From the NCBI GenBank assembly GCA_023053575.1, contig JAKZAP010000008.1:769001-833000 (forward strand): a DNA stretch of 64,000 bases, given 5' to 3'. Source of the stretch: Branchinecta lynchi (Eukaryota > Arthropoda > Branchiopoda > Anostraca > Branchinectidae). The notes beneath the pieces were generated by a model. It was not told the DNA's origin. It was given only the letters and a program-made list of their open reading frames with translations, and made no database searches. Shown piece after piece: positions 42,338 to 52,650 of the stretch. The position numbers and the translations under genes are program-made. Position 1 is the first letter of the stretch; every line of letters starts with the position of its first letter.

Positions 42338-45196
42338 CAAGATGACGTCATCTTATCTTGTATTTACGTCATCTTGTCACGTATTAACAAACTTCTACCT
42401 CCTGTCGGATCAGTCCCAATTCCCTCCCCTCCCAAACCCTTACCGCGAAAAAATCCTGTGAAAGTAAAAATTGTAAATAAAGAGTTTTCGGATAAGCGTT
42501 ACATTTTCCCCTGTTTCCTTTATTGTAATGCAGAGAGTCTAAACTTGGAAAAAATGGCGGAGTTGGAGACGACTGCAAAAATTCTTGATTCAAATGTTAT
42601 TTGTGTGTCTGAGGTTCATAGACAGGATAAAAACCTTTTGAATATAAATGGGTTCCAGCAATTTATAAAACTACGTCCCGATGATCATCCCCTTGGAAAA
42701 AAAGGTGGTGGTGTTATGATGCTGGCTCATGAAAGTTTAAACCCAAAGCAGATGGATATTCCTTTTTTAGACCAAAATGATGAAATTCTGTGGATAATAA
42801 TTAGGCCAAAACGACTCCCTCGGCCGTATTCGGGGGTAGCGATTTGCACTTTTTATTTTTCACCCGGACAACGTGCTGTTGTAAAACAAGAGTTTTGGGA
42901 GAAGATTCAAGCATCTGCGGATTTTATTCATAAAAAATATCCACTTTTAGCGCTAAGTATTTTTGGTGATGGAAATGAGTTAAATACACGTTCCCTTGCA
43001 TCGTCATTAAACCTAAAAAGCCTTGTAAATTTCTTTACTACGAAGGGTGATACGTGTCTCGATGTGATTTTATCTGATTTAAAAGATTATTACCAAGCGC
43101 CTGAAGCTCTACCAGCACTGGGTGGAAGCTATCATTTTATGATGCTATGGAAGCCTCTTGATAAAATAAAAGTGACATACTCGATGACAGAAGTGGTTAC
43201 TCGTCCAATTACAGATAAAGGTTTGCTTGCGTTTGGTGATTGGATTACGCGTGAGCCTTGGACTGAAGTTTTGGAGGCCCCAACTTCTGATGAAAAAGCT
43301 GAGATTTTTCACGAAAAAATAAAAACACGTTTTGATGATTGTTTCCCTGAAAAAAAGGTGAACTTTTGTTCTTCAGATAAGCCTTATGTTACAAAAGAGA
43401 TTAAAAATTTGATTAAAAAGAAATTATTTTTGTTCCGAGCGGGTGACCGACAACAAGCTAATAAGCTGCGGAATAAAATAAAAAATAAATTGAAGAGAGC
43501 GGAGGAACAGTATGGTCGTGAAGTGGATGATCTATGCGAACTAAAACCTCAAAAGTATTACCAGAAAATAAAAAGCATGACTGGAAAATCACATAAAAGT
43601 ATTGATTTTAATGTTAATGAGCCCCCAGAACAAACGGCAAATGCCCTTAATGCTCACCTGATAGCTATAGTACAAACTTACCCACCTTTAAGACCGACAC
43701 CTGAAAGTACTCCAGAAGATGAAAGTGAAGGTTCTGGTTTGGCAGTTCCAGAGCTATCAAAGGCTGAGATTGCTTCAAAATTAAAAAAAATGAAAAAAAC
43801 ATCAATTACACCTTTTGACATCCCAGTTCAACTCATAAAAGCTTTCCCAGAGGAGTTAGCTGTACCTCTCCAGAGTATTTATAATATGATTTCTAAAACT
43901 GGCCAGTATCCAAAGAAATGGAAGCTTGGTTTTGTCACACCAATCCCAAAAAAAGGATGTCCAAATGATTTTACGGGAGTGAGACCGATTACTATGACTT
44001 CAATTTTCAGCAAGATTTATGAATCATTTGTTGCAATATGGTTGAAAAAACACCTCCTTTCAATGATTGATAAAAAACAATTTGGGAATTTACCAAAAAC
44101 TTCGACAACACATTACCTTGTTAGCTTGATTGATTTTATTTTGAAAAATTTGGATTGCCCAGGGAAGTGGTTAAATTTGATTGCAATAGATTTTAAAAAA
44201 GCTTTTGATTTAGTTGATCATAATATTTTATTGGAAAAACTGAGACAGAAAAATATTCCGGATTTCATTTTAAAAATTGTGCGTGGTTTTCTAACGGAAA
44301 GGCAGCAAGTTGTAAAATATAAAGGCCTTCATTCATCTACTAGTGCTATATACTGTGGTGTCCCACAAGGAACCGTGTTGGGACCTCTTTGTTTTTTGAT
44401 TATGATAAATGATATTGCTATTGATGCTGATGAGAGATGGAAGTACGTGGACGATTTGTCACTTGTGGAAGTATTGCATCGATCTTTTAAAAGCCAAGCA
44501 ATGACAATAGTCCAGGATGTAGCAACGGAAGCAAAAAATTCAAATATGGTTGTAAATGCGGAAAAAACAACGGTTTTGACCTTTTCTTTTTTATCGGATG
44601 AGCCAAGTTTCCACCCTGAGTTAGATGATGGCCTCCTCTCGGAGGAAATTAATCTCCTTGGAGTCGTCGTTTCGTCTGATCTCTCGTGGAAGAAAAACAC
44701 TGATAGCATGATTAGAAAAGCTAATGCGTCTATTGTTATGTTAAAAACACTAACTAAATTCAAGGTCCCTGAAAAAAAGATGTTGCGTCTGTATTGTACG
44801 TTTGTTCGTCCTCTTGTGGAGTATGCTTGTCCGGTTTGGCACTATGGTATTACGAAGGATGAATCTGATCGTATAGAGAATATTCAGAAACGTGCCCTAA
44901 GAATTGTGAACAGGGGCCCTAAAATACCTTACTCTGGCCTTCTTTCTTTATTTGGACTGGATGCGCTGTCTAATAGGAGGCAGAAGTTGTGTCAAAATTT
45001 TGGACTAAAACTCCTTGAACACCCAACTCTCCGATCCCTTTTACCCCCGGATTTTGAGGTTGAACGCCCAAGGCCACCAAGGCAAGTATCCACCAAAGTC
45101 CCGAAGCTCATGCCGATCGCATGTAACCGGGAAAGATATTGTAATAGCTTCATTCCGAAATTTGTTGATTTTTACAATAATGGTATTTTGTCTTAG
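42338..45196 (+). CDS. LINE ORF2-like polyprotein: endonuclease plus reverse transcriptase
   Basis: One uninterrupted frame of about 940-950 codons. Residues counted from 42374: APE-like endonuclease at about 45-260, with NAES near the start, catalytic Glu in CVSEVH (about 78), FGDGN (about 197) and GGSYHFMM (about 251), where the family normally has SDH. Reverse transcriptase at about 490-790, with PIPKKG, RPITMTSIFSKI, IDFKKAFD (motif A, about 607), GVPQGTVLGP (motif B, about 661) and YVDD (motif C, about 689). The C-terminal region has VEYACPVWH and IQKRALRI and ends NSFIPKFVDFYNNGILS. The frame is open back to a TGA at 42335 but contains no ATG before the endonuclease (first Met is MAELET, about residue 61), so the 5' end is truncated or a non-ATG or upstream-fused start is used. 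A degraded relative lies at 18.2-20.0 kb. Confidence 0.9.
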   Translation, partial: QDDVILSCIYVILSRINKLLPPVGSVPIPSPPKPLPRKNPVKVKIVNKEFSDKRYIFPCFLYCNAESLNLEKMAELETTAKILDSNVICVSEVHRQDKNLLNINGFQQFIKLRPDDHPLGKKGGGVMMLAHESLNPKQMDIPFLDQNDEILWIIIRPKRLPRPYSGVAICTFYFSPGQRAVVKQEFWEKIQASADFIHKKYPLLALSIFGDGNELNTRSLASSLNLKSLVNFFTTKGDTCLDVILSDLKDYYQAPEALPALGGSYHFMMLWKPLDKIKVTYSMTEVVTRPITDKGLLAFGDWITREPWTEVLEAPTSDEKAEIFHEKIKTRFDDCFPEKKVNFCSSDKPYVTKEIKNLIKKKLFLFRAGDRQQANKLRNKIKNKLKRAEEQYGREVDDLCELKPQKYYQKIKSMTGKSHKSIDFNVNEPPEQTANALNAHLIAIVQTYPPLRPTPESTPEDESEGSGLAVPELSKAEIASKLKKMKKTSITPFDIPVQLIKAFPEELAVPLQSIYNMISKTGQYPKKWKLGFVTPIPKKGCPNDFTGVRPITMTSIFSKIYESFVAIWLKKHLLSMIDKKQFGNLPKTSTTHYLVSLIDFILKNLDCPGKWLNLIAIDFKKAFDLVDHNILLEKLRQKNIPDFILKIVRGFLTERQQVVKYKGLHSSTSAIYCGVPQGTVLGPLCFLIMINDIAIDADERWKYVDDLSLVEVLHRSFKSQAMTIVQDVATEAKNSNMVVNAEKTTVLTFSFLSDEPSFHPELDDGLLSEEINLLGVVVSSDLSWKKNTDSMIRKANASIVMLKTLTKFKVPEKKMLRLYCTFVRPLVEYACPVWHYGITKDESDRIENIQKRALRIVNRGPKIPYSGLLSLFGLDALSNRRQKLCQNFGLKLLEHPTLRSLLPPDFEVERPRPPRQVSTKVPKLMPIACNRERYCNSFIPKFVDFYNNGILS

Positions 45197-45382
45197 TTAT
45201 TTTGTTATGAGTTTTATTTCGGTTGTTGACTTCAATGGTTTACCTTTTTTTTTATTACGAATTTGATTTTAACAATTGTTGTATATATTACTTGACAAAG
45301 GTCAAACAATTTGGTTGGACAACTACGAAATTTTGTACCTGAATTATACAATAAATCTAATCTAATCTAATGCCATACATCA
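42349..45382 (+). mobile_element. Near-intact non-LTR retrotransposon (CR1/jockey-type LINE)
   Basis: The element holds the endonuclease-reverse transcriptase ORF, a roughly 150-bp AT-rich 3' UTR and a short (AATCT)n tail at 45349-45371, typical of CR1-type LINEs that end in microsatellite-like repeats rather than poly-A. TGACAAGATGACGT occurs on both sides (42335-42348 and 45383-45396) and could be a 14-bp target-site duplication, although 11 bp separate the tail from the 3' copy. The 5' side also forms a perfect 15-bp-arm palindrome. No premature stop is seen, so this is probably the youngest LINE in the window. Confidence 0.8.
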
Positions 45383-45399
45383 TGACAAGATGACGTAAA

Positions 45400-45895
45400 C
45401 ACGTAACGTTCCACTTCAAACACGCATTAGGGACCATGACAGGGATTCAGCTACTCTTTTTTTTAACTGCATGCGCCTAAATCACTCTATAAAACTCATT
45501 TACTAAAAAAAAATTCTGCCCGAAAAGCCACCATAAGGAAGAAAATCGAGATAAATTACCCTAGTGGAAGACCCTTGAGACAAGTTTGGTAGTTCTGGAC
45601 GGGCTGATCAGCTTTATTCGGCGATATTTCGGTCCTTTCCGGAAGGGGTTCAAATCGGGACATAGCCTAGAGATTTGAACTTCCGATGAAAAAGAACGAC
45701 AAAATTTTATTAGTTACGTTTTTGATCCGAATTCTCCGTTCCAAATTCTCGCTTCTGAATTCTCGATTCTCGCGCAAATTACCATTTTTAGTGGAGTGTT
45801 CCTTGGAACAATCCACTATTGCGAGCGCTGTAGCAGTTTTCAGCTTTCGGTTTTCACCATATTTTGTGGAGCTAATAACTCATGAACTAGTGCAA
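45400..45895. other. No gene recognised; hammerhead-like scrap
   Basis: At 45620-45652 the minus strand reads TTGAACCCCTTCCGGAAAGG then ACCGAAATATCGCC. This has the stem and GAAATATC half of the hammerhead-like motif but lacks CTGANGA, so it is a half-motif. Confidence 0.4.
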
Positions 45896-45899
45896 GTAT

Positions 45900-46560
45900 C
45901 AAGTTCAAACTTGGTACACTTGTGGGTATTGGGGTCCAGTTGTGCCTTTTGAGGGTCCCACCCCCCACATCCAACCGGTTCAGGGGCAAATGGGACCAGA
46001 TTGCCCAGTGAATAAAGTTCATAACTTGACCAGAACTGGACATAGGACGATGAAATTTCTTGGACGTGTAGCTCCTAGGACTGGGAAATTGCTTTTAAAG
46101 TTGCACCTCCCCACCCAAACCATTCCTGTGCAACTGGGCCCAGATTGCCCAGGAGTAAAGTTCGTTACCCTTGCCAGGAATCAAAAGGTATCAAGTTGAA
46201 ACTTGGTAGGATTGTGAGTCTCTTTTTACTTGTTGTGGGTCCCAAACCCCACCCCCACTTGGTTCAGGGACAATTGGGCCCAGATTGCCCATTTTTTAAT
46301 GTTTTTAATTTGACAATAAGTTGAGATAAGGCGATGACATTCCTTTGTGCTTTAGGATCATAGGGACCGGGGAGAGTTAAACCACCCCCACCCTCCCCGT
46401 TCATCGGTAATTGGGCCCAAAATTGCCCATGAAAAAAGTTTTTGACCCGTGACTGGAATCATACTCTAAGTTCGTATACTTGAGGAAAAAAGGTTTAAAT
46501 ACGCTTTTGATGGGTCCCGACCCCCCCCCCCCCATCCTGGGCCCTGATTTCCCATGAGTT
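45900..46560 (+). repeat. Diverged tandem repeat, about 140-bp period
   Basis: CAGATTGCCC or close variants occur at 45998, 46141, 46281, about 46420 and about 46546. Each is preceded by a C-rich CCCACCCC block and followed by (A)TAAAGTTCGT-like sequence. The units are old and well diverged. Confidence 0.75.
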
Positions 46561-47035
46561 AAGTTTGTCTCTGTCTCTCGTATATTTGGGGAGATATATC
46601 CATGGATGAGGATTTGGTGTAACATCAACAAATAAGACGAAATCTTTAATTAACAGATGGAAACTGGACTGTTTTGTCGTATGATCGATGATATGCCGTA
46701 GTTGTTAATTGTGACAAAGGGGGCATTAGTCTGCTACGAATTGGTTTATTACACTTGTTATTACCTTGCTAATGAACAAGAAGTTTAAAGGGTGGGATTG
46801 CAGGCAGACCATTCAGTGTTAGAACAAATGCTATTCGTGCAAGATCTTCAACATTTCGTTGGATTTATACTGGCGGTTTGTTTACATTTAAAGCTTTTAA
46901 GGGGGGGGGGGGGGATTACAAGGCTATTTCAATACTTGTTTGGTTATTGGGGAAGAGAAATGTCTTGGTTCTAAAGCTGTTTGTATATAAATGTGATAAA
47001 CATTTACTTTTACAATCCACGTCTGAGCGCTAGCG

Positions 47036-47612
47036 CACTTGTTGCTCCTCTGACTTCTCCATTCTCGCTTTTGACAAAAACACTAATTTTGCAGCTCGGC
47101 CGCAACCCGGTATACGTGTTTATGCATATTGTATACCCGCATCCTGTTGAACAATCAGGGAGGATAACGCAGAGAGGAGAATCGAGAATTCACCATCTGC
47201 AGAATCACGAGGATCTCCCCGTTCTCAATTCTGACAAGAACGCAAGAATAGGAGCGTGTTCCATCCTACTTACCGTAGTTACTACGCATGACGTCACGAA
47301 TTCTGGCTTTTCGCCGTCAAGGCTGGAACGATTTTTCTATTTTCCAGCAGGATCTCACGCCAGGGGTGAATCCGACCAATCACGTTACAGAGATGCGTAG
47401 TTACTACGCTTACTACGCTCCCGAGCATGGTAAGCAAATAGTAACTATTAGTTACTATTCCGACAAGGTTGGAACGGTCAGCGTGGTAACTTTTCGTGAG
47501 GATGGAACGGAAATAGTAACTATTGTTAGAAGGGCGGAACACGCTCTAGGAGAATTCACTTCAACTGAATAGTCCAAAAACATGAAATAGGAGAATCGCG
47601 AGGAGAATTTGG
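47036..47612 (+). repeat. Dispersed repeat interrupted by a CRE-MITE
   Basis: 47036-47254 and 47547-47612 together match 55360-55650: CTCCATTCTCGCTTTTGACA, CGTGTTTATG, ATCGAGAATTCAC, GAATTCACTT and CTGAATAGTCCAAAAAC. The 55-kb copy is uninterrupted and gives the empty target site for the MITE at 47255-47546. Confidence 0.8.
47255..47546. mobile_element. CRE-MITE copy 2, with a visible empty site elsewhere
   Basis: CGTGTTCCATCCTACTTACC to GGGCGGAACACGCTC, flanked by TAGGAG on both sides (47249-47254 and 47547-47552). It contains ACTACGCATGACGTCACGAA. Comparison with 55585-55600 (ACAAGAAGAATTC) supports a single TAGGAG-like target before insertion. Confidence 0.88.
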
Positions 47613-47639
47613 ATAAAAAACGCAACTATTGTCTTATTG

Positions 47640-48396
47640 CAAACTTAGATTTCTAACTAAGGCCTGGTGAGGCCCTTCCTAAGGAGCGTCCAAATATCGA
47701 TGAATCAAGATCTCAACTGACTAATCTAGTTGGCGCCATTAACACTGGTTTGCAGGCAGCTGGGCTAAAGGAGAACCTGTGGACGACTACGAAACAAAAT
47801 TTGATACAGATTTCGCCAAAGCCGTTATCTAAACTCTCTTATTATATAAGCATTCCTTGTCCAGAGATGGGAAAAGGCACCAAGTATCACAATTAATATC
47901 ACAAGCACATGATTGACTTCAAACTGCATTAGTCGACATTCAGCTTTCGGAACGATCCTTCAACTCCGAAGAGCTCCTGAGTGGTTTTCGGACTGCCAAT
48001 CCTTCGCGTTTCGTCAGATTTCTCCGTTTCGGACCTCATGAGAAACTCGCGCTGGCTTTCGACTTTGTTCTTCCAAAACTCTGGAAGAAAACGAGGAAAT
48101 TTTTCTACCGAAGTTTACTACACTTAAAAACACAAATGGAAAGTCAAATTTGCTATGTTCTAAAAAGGATACATCACACAAGTTACACGAACCCCCTCAA
48201 TTCCATAGAAACAGCCAAAGTGTTCGATTTTTTTCGGACAGAGGATCAAGTTTTCTCGGCCAAATTTTCTGCACTTTCATCATCTTTGACAGTGCAAAAC
48301 GGATACGTCATCCGTTTACTCATCCGTTTTACAGTGTCAAATATGATCAGCAGTCAGTTTAGGCTGAAGGAGTATTTAGCTTTATCGTCAAGTTGA
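47640..48396 (+). other. Unrecognised open frames, possibly coding remnants
   Basis: One ATG-less plus-strand frame of about 75 codons (47660-47885) reads PKERPNIDESRSQLTNLVGA then INTGLQAAGLKENLW. A second, in-frame from about 47950 to the stop at 48396 (about 148 codons), reads RFVRFLRFGPHEKLALAFDF then VLPKLWKKTRKFFYRS. Both look more protein-like than chance, but I cannot assign a family. They could be exons or remains of a repeat. Confidence 0.3.
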
Positions 48397-48531
48397 AAAA
48401 TACCTAAGTTTTTCGTTACGAAAATTCTACCAGGAATTCCAGATCGCGAAAACCTGACCCTGATCGTCTGTCTAAACCATTAAAGTTTAATCGAATAGGG
48501 TTGAGATACAGCAGTCTGGTTCAGAGGCGTA

Positions 48532-48786
48532 ACTAGCCAAACAAAATTTATGGGGGGGGGGGATGCAAGTTATTTACCGACTGGCTGGTAAATTTTACCG
48601 ACTGTGTCTGCAGAAAAAACGAATGTTGAAACGAAAATCGACTGATTCTTCCGAAAAACCGACTGTTCTATTTTTCGAAAAATCGACGTTTCCAAGATGA
48701 AAATCGACTGTTTTTACAAAAAATTTGACTAGCCGACAACATTGGGGGGGATGGCGTCCCCCCTACCCCCATACGTGACGCTCCCG
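48532..48786. mobile_element. hAT-like MITE with repeated ATCGACTG motifs
   Basis: The left end is CAGAGGCGTAACTAGCC; the right end, complemented, is GAGCGTCACGTATGGGGGTA then GGGGGGACGCCATCC. Between them, AAAATCGACTG or CCGACTG-type words occur seven or eight times. A solitary end is at 22719. The target duplication is not clear. Confidence 0.6.
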
Positions 48787-48885
48787 GACTCTATACTCAT
48801 CATGCACCTCTTCACTTAAATAGACTTGAAGACCCGATGAAAATGCGTTACTTCGTTTCCTCGCTATTAAGGTTAACTTCAGACA

Positions 48886-49135
48886 TCGCGGTTGATATCG
48901 TAAGTTAACATTGAGACGACCATTGACAATAACCTATCCGAGACGAAGGCAAGCTGAATATTTTGAAATGGTCGTCGAATTACAACTTTTTCGAACAGAA
49001 TATTTTTACAGATAGGACTTATTCTTCTTTTGTTGTACTTTTTTACTAATGGGGTAGGGAATTTTATTTTAGTAAAGTAGTAACCCAAGCGTACTGTAGA
49101 CCTACTAAAATGACTACTGTTGGGACCCAAGCACT
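48886..49135 (-). repeat. Dispersed repeat, copy 1 (pair at 49905-50215)
   Basis: Shared order: ATCG-GGTTAATATCG-type start, GAGACG-CCA, AATA-CCTATCC, AAATGG-C-TCGA, ACGAACA-AAT and CTACTTTT near the end. Tandem sequence (49300-49600) separates the two copies. Confidence 0.6.
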
Positions 49136-49299
49136 TCAATTTCTACCAATACAGTTTTTTACTTTTTTGGCGATGCAGATCTAGCGGTACGAAATAGATT
49201 TACGAAATCACTACTAAGGGTCGTGGAAGTAAAAAGTAAACAATAACAAAACCACGTGTTGGCACTTGAGAAAATCAGAAAAATGCGAGATCAAAGACA

Positions 49300-49605
49300 G
49301 TGATTGATGCGGACTAAGTAGTTTTTGGAAAGCAACGGATAGTATGTAGGATGTTGTATCAGTGGACAAGCTTTATTTTCATGGAAATCTGATTGTGACA
49401 AGGTATGACCTAGGGCACAGAGAGAGTAAGATATTCTGTCATTTTTTCAATGTTGAATAACTAACTTTTGGAAAGCAAGGGATAGTAGAATTTTGTTTCA
49501 GTTGACCACCTGTATTTTTCAGTGAAAATCTGACTGTGACAGGGTAAGACCTAGGGCATTGGCTTGTTATCTTATAGACTAAAATATTCTGTCACTTTCA
49601 ACATG
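49300..49605 (+). repeat. Tandem duplication, about 150-bp units
   Basis: TTTTGGAAAGCAACGGATAG and CTTTTGGAAAGCAAGGGATA start two units. Each continues with GTTTCAGT/GTATCAGT, GAAAATCTGA/GAAATCTGA, CTGTGACAGGGTAAGACCTA-type sequence and ATATTCTGTCA. Confidence 0.8.
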
Positions 49606-49674
49606 TGTTCTATTTTTTTTTTTAAGTATTTTTTGTGTTTTTTCTTACTGAAAGTATTGTTTTTAATTTATGTT

Positions 49675-50215
49675 TTGAAGGTCAGCTTCTACTTTTCAGT
49701 ATTTGAGGAAAAGTGCCCTTGAATTCAGTTTTTGAGTGAGGGCTTGATGAACATTGACGGAGGCTGACATGGCATTGTATCAGCTTTTCTGGAGGATGAT
49801 ACGAGGCAGTAACAACCTCCACAAAAGTACTTGTCATAATATAACTTCCTGTGAACATAGAAAGATATTCGTTGAATGCATACCTGTTCGAGAAAAATTT
49901 CGATATCGAGGTTAATATCGGATTATAACAACGAGACGGCCACTGAAAATAATCTATCCAAGCCGAAGGCGAGGCAGTTATGAAAAAAATCTGCCGAGCG
50001 CAGCAAGGTTGATATTTTTAAATGGCCTTCGAGCTTGTTATTCTGATATGAACTGAGATGGAGGTATAACCTTTACGAACACAATTTTTTTTAGGTAGCG
50101 GCCTAGTCAATCTTTTTCGGATAGTACGTATTTGCTACTTTTGTACGGAATTTTTGCTTAATGAAATGCAACTCTAGCCTACCCCTGACACGCGTTAAAT
50201 GACTAATGTTGTGAC
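49675..50215 (+). repeat. Dispersed repeats (pairs at 53325-53500 and 48886-49135)
   Basis: 49675-49890 matches 53325-53500 (TTCTACTTTTCAGTATTTGA, TGATACGA/TGATACGG, CCACAAAA and TTGTCATAATATA). 49905-50215 matches 48886-49135. No gene. Confidence 0.65.
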
Positions 50216-50224
50216 CGGCATGGG

Positions 50225-51733
50225 CTTCAGAATCAGAATCATTTTTATTTGCCCAATATCTTTACACAAAGAAAAAAAAATAACCTGGGAGGTCAACAAT
50301 TTATGCGCGTCATGAAATACACAAATAAAACACTCAATATATACAATTAATCCACATTTCGTCAAAACTCTTCATTGTCTTCTTTTCCTTCTATTTTCAG
50401 GTTGTGATGACGGATGAAATATGGCACGAACGACTTTGTGTAGCGTTGACTTGATTTTGTCGGTGGTGGTTGGAGGAGTGGATCGAGTCCCTTAAGTTTT
50501 TCGGCACGCCGTGTTCGATAGTTCGGGAGGGGGGAGAATTCGGGTAGGATGTCACGATGGTGTTCTGATCTAAGACATTCCGTGCCAAATGCCATGGTTA
50601 GATCGTGACGTCTCTTCGAAAGTGTTGGGATTTTAAGTTTCTCGACGCTATCCTCGTACGTCACATACGACAGTCCGAGGATCATCTTGCATGCTCGTTT
50701 TTGTAGGGATTCTAGCCTAGAACTCTGGTTCTGTGTTATCATCGGATGCCAAACTGCGCAGGCGTACTCGGTGGCAGGTCTAATGTATGTTTTATAACAT
50801 GTTACCATTGTGTCCTTGGGGATGGCGAACCTTCGTAGTTTAGCGAAGAACTTGAGTAGGTATGATGTTTTCGAGACTATTTTTGACACATGTGTCTCCA
50901 TGCTTAGGTTCTCGTCCAGATGAAGTCCCAGGATCTTGATGGTTTTGCTCGAACTAAGGACATAATCTGTAGCAGGTGCATCTTGTTTCAGGAAGTTAAA
51001 TCTGATGAGTGTGCTCTTTTCTGAGCTGACAGTCAGTTTCAGTTGCTCAGCCTCCTTGCAAAGAGTCTCAAATGCCTTTCTGACAGGGCATTTATCAGGT
51101 AGGTCATTTATTGATCGGAGGATGGGAAGGGTCAAATCGTCTGCAAACTTAAGCCTTTCCGTGATCTTTATGATCAAGGAGTTGATTACGATTGTGAAGC
51201 AAGAAGGCCCAAGTTTACCGCCTTGAGGGGCTCCACATGTAATCGGAAGAAAATCTGAGATTTCGCCATCCTCCAGCAGCACACATTGGAGTCTCTGGTG
51301 AAGGTAGCTGGCGACCAACCTAAGGACAATTTGTCTGGCTCCCATCAGCTCTGCCTCTCCTATAACGACGTTGTGACAAAGGTAGTCAAAGGCCTTGACA
51401 AAATCACCTATTAGGCAATCCACAAAACTGCCTGGTAGTTCTAGGTGTTTTAAAGTCATGTCTAGGAGTCGTACTAAGTAGTGAACCGTGCTGTAGCCCG
51501 GACGAAATCCGAACTGCCTGTCATCGAGCTTGTTACCGATGTCAGCCATCAACCATCTCAGAATAAAGGATTCGAATATCTTCGCGAACGCAGATGTTTG
51601 TGAGATTGGGCGAAGGTCGTTAAGGCTTTTTCTTTCTAACAATACAATCTTAGGCTTAAACAGTGTTGCCACTGGTTTCCGAATTATGCGATTTGTCATA
51701 CATTTTCCCTTCTGCGACAAAGCGAGCTAGAAT
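50225..51733 (-). mobile_element. 5'-truncated LINE with an intact 452-codon reverse transcriptase frame
   Basis: The frame from 51720 to 50362 is unbroken. It has LNDLRPISQTSAFAKIFESF, FGFRPGYSTVHYLVRLL, LIGDFVKAFDYLCH (motif A), CGAPQGGKLGPSCFTIVINS (motif B), RLKFADDLTLP (motif C, FADD) and RPATEYACAVWHPM, ending YTKSFVPYFIRHHNLKIEGK. The endonuclease and the first RT blocks are missing. The 3' UTR runs to about 50225 (plus-strand CAGAATCATTTTTATTTGCC). The open frame and intact catalytic residues suggest a fairly recent insertion. It is clearly diverged from the 42-45 kb element (FADD rather than YVDD). Confidence 0.88.
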
Positions 51734-51894
51734 TCTGCGACCGAAATATAGAAATTAAGCATCAAAGCTTAGGAGTATAATTATATAAAGACGATAAAGC
51801 GAGATTTCTCGTGTATAGTTAGTGAAAAGAACCTAGTTTCATAGAAGCCAGCATGTCACTGGTTCTTGCAGTCAAAGTCACAGGTTCCATCGGA

Positions 51895-52650
51895 AATAAG
51901 ACAAAAAGGTTCGATGTGATCCAATATATTTAATATTTATTGGATTATTAGATCCAGACAAGCGAAGCTTGTGGATTTGCCGTCTTCGCCAAACCCCTTT
52001 GACAGTTTGGTATAAGCTATAACCAAGTTCAGTTATGGATTCAACAAGCACGTTTCCTCGAACATCCCATCTCTAATCGACTTCAGACCAACTTGACCAC
52101 TTGACCAAACTCCTCTTTTTAGCAGTACTCAGCGAACTCTACTCAGTACTACAGAGCTAAAGAGCTGATGACATTGAGAGGCGAACCTTTCGATCCAAAT
52201 TTCTGGGTTTTGGCACAGTTTAAAACTTGATTCAGCATGTCTCTTTACCCCGATACCGAATCTCTAATTGACCTTTAGTATGTCCGAAAGCTGCAACAGC
52301 ATGTCTCCTCAGCATATATTGACTATATCATGGGGATTTAAAACTTCATGCTAAATTTCCGGTTGTGGCCTGATTCCATGCGAAAAACTTTTCCGGCAAG
52401 AAAATAATTTTAATACTCGGATTCAGCATGGCTCCTTACCCCTAAATCAAACCTCAGATCAACTTCAGATTAAACTTTAACTTTTCACAAACTTTCCGGT
52501 TTTCACCGGATTCTGGGTGAATACTTCTCCGGCAAGAAAATAATGTTCATTTTCTATCTCTTTAATCCTGAATCAAAATCAACTTCAGGTTAAACTATTA
52601 CTTTTCACAAATTTTCCAGTTTTTCCCAGAGTCCCGTTGGAAAACCTGGA
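51895..52650 (-). mobile_element. GGATCCC-family repeat, diverged copy
   Basis: The left end ACAAAAAGGTTCGATGTGAT then CCAATAT is a decayed version of the standard end. Four or five internal units follow (TTCCGG-TTTTCACCGGATTC, CAGCATGTCTC), and it stops before the right end. 52655-52675 has a hAT-like scrap (AAAGGCTAGTGAC). Confidence 0.65.

Noticed and set aside
44329..44763. 144-codon minus-strand frame inside the LINE
   Set aside because: It is the antisense shadow of the reverse transcriptase ORF.
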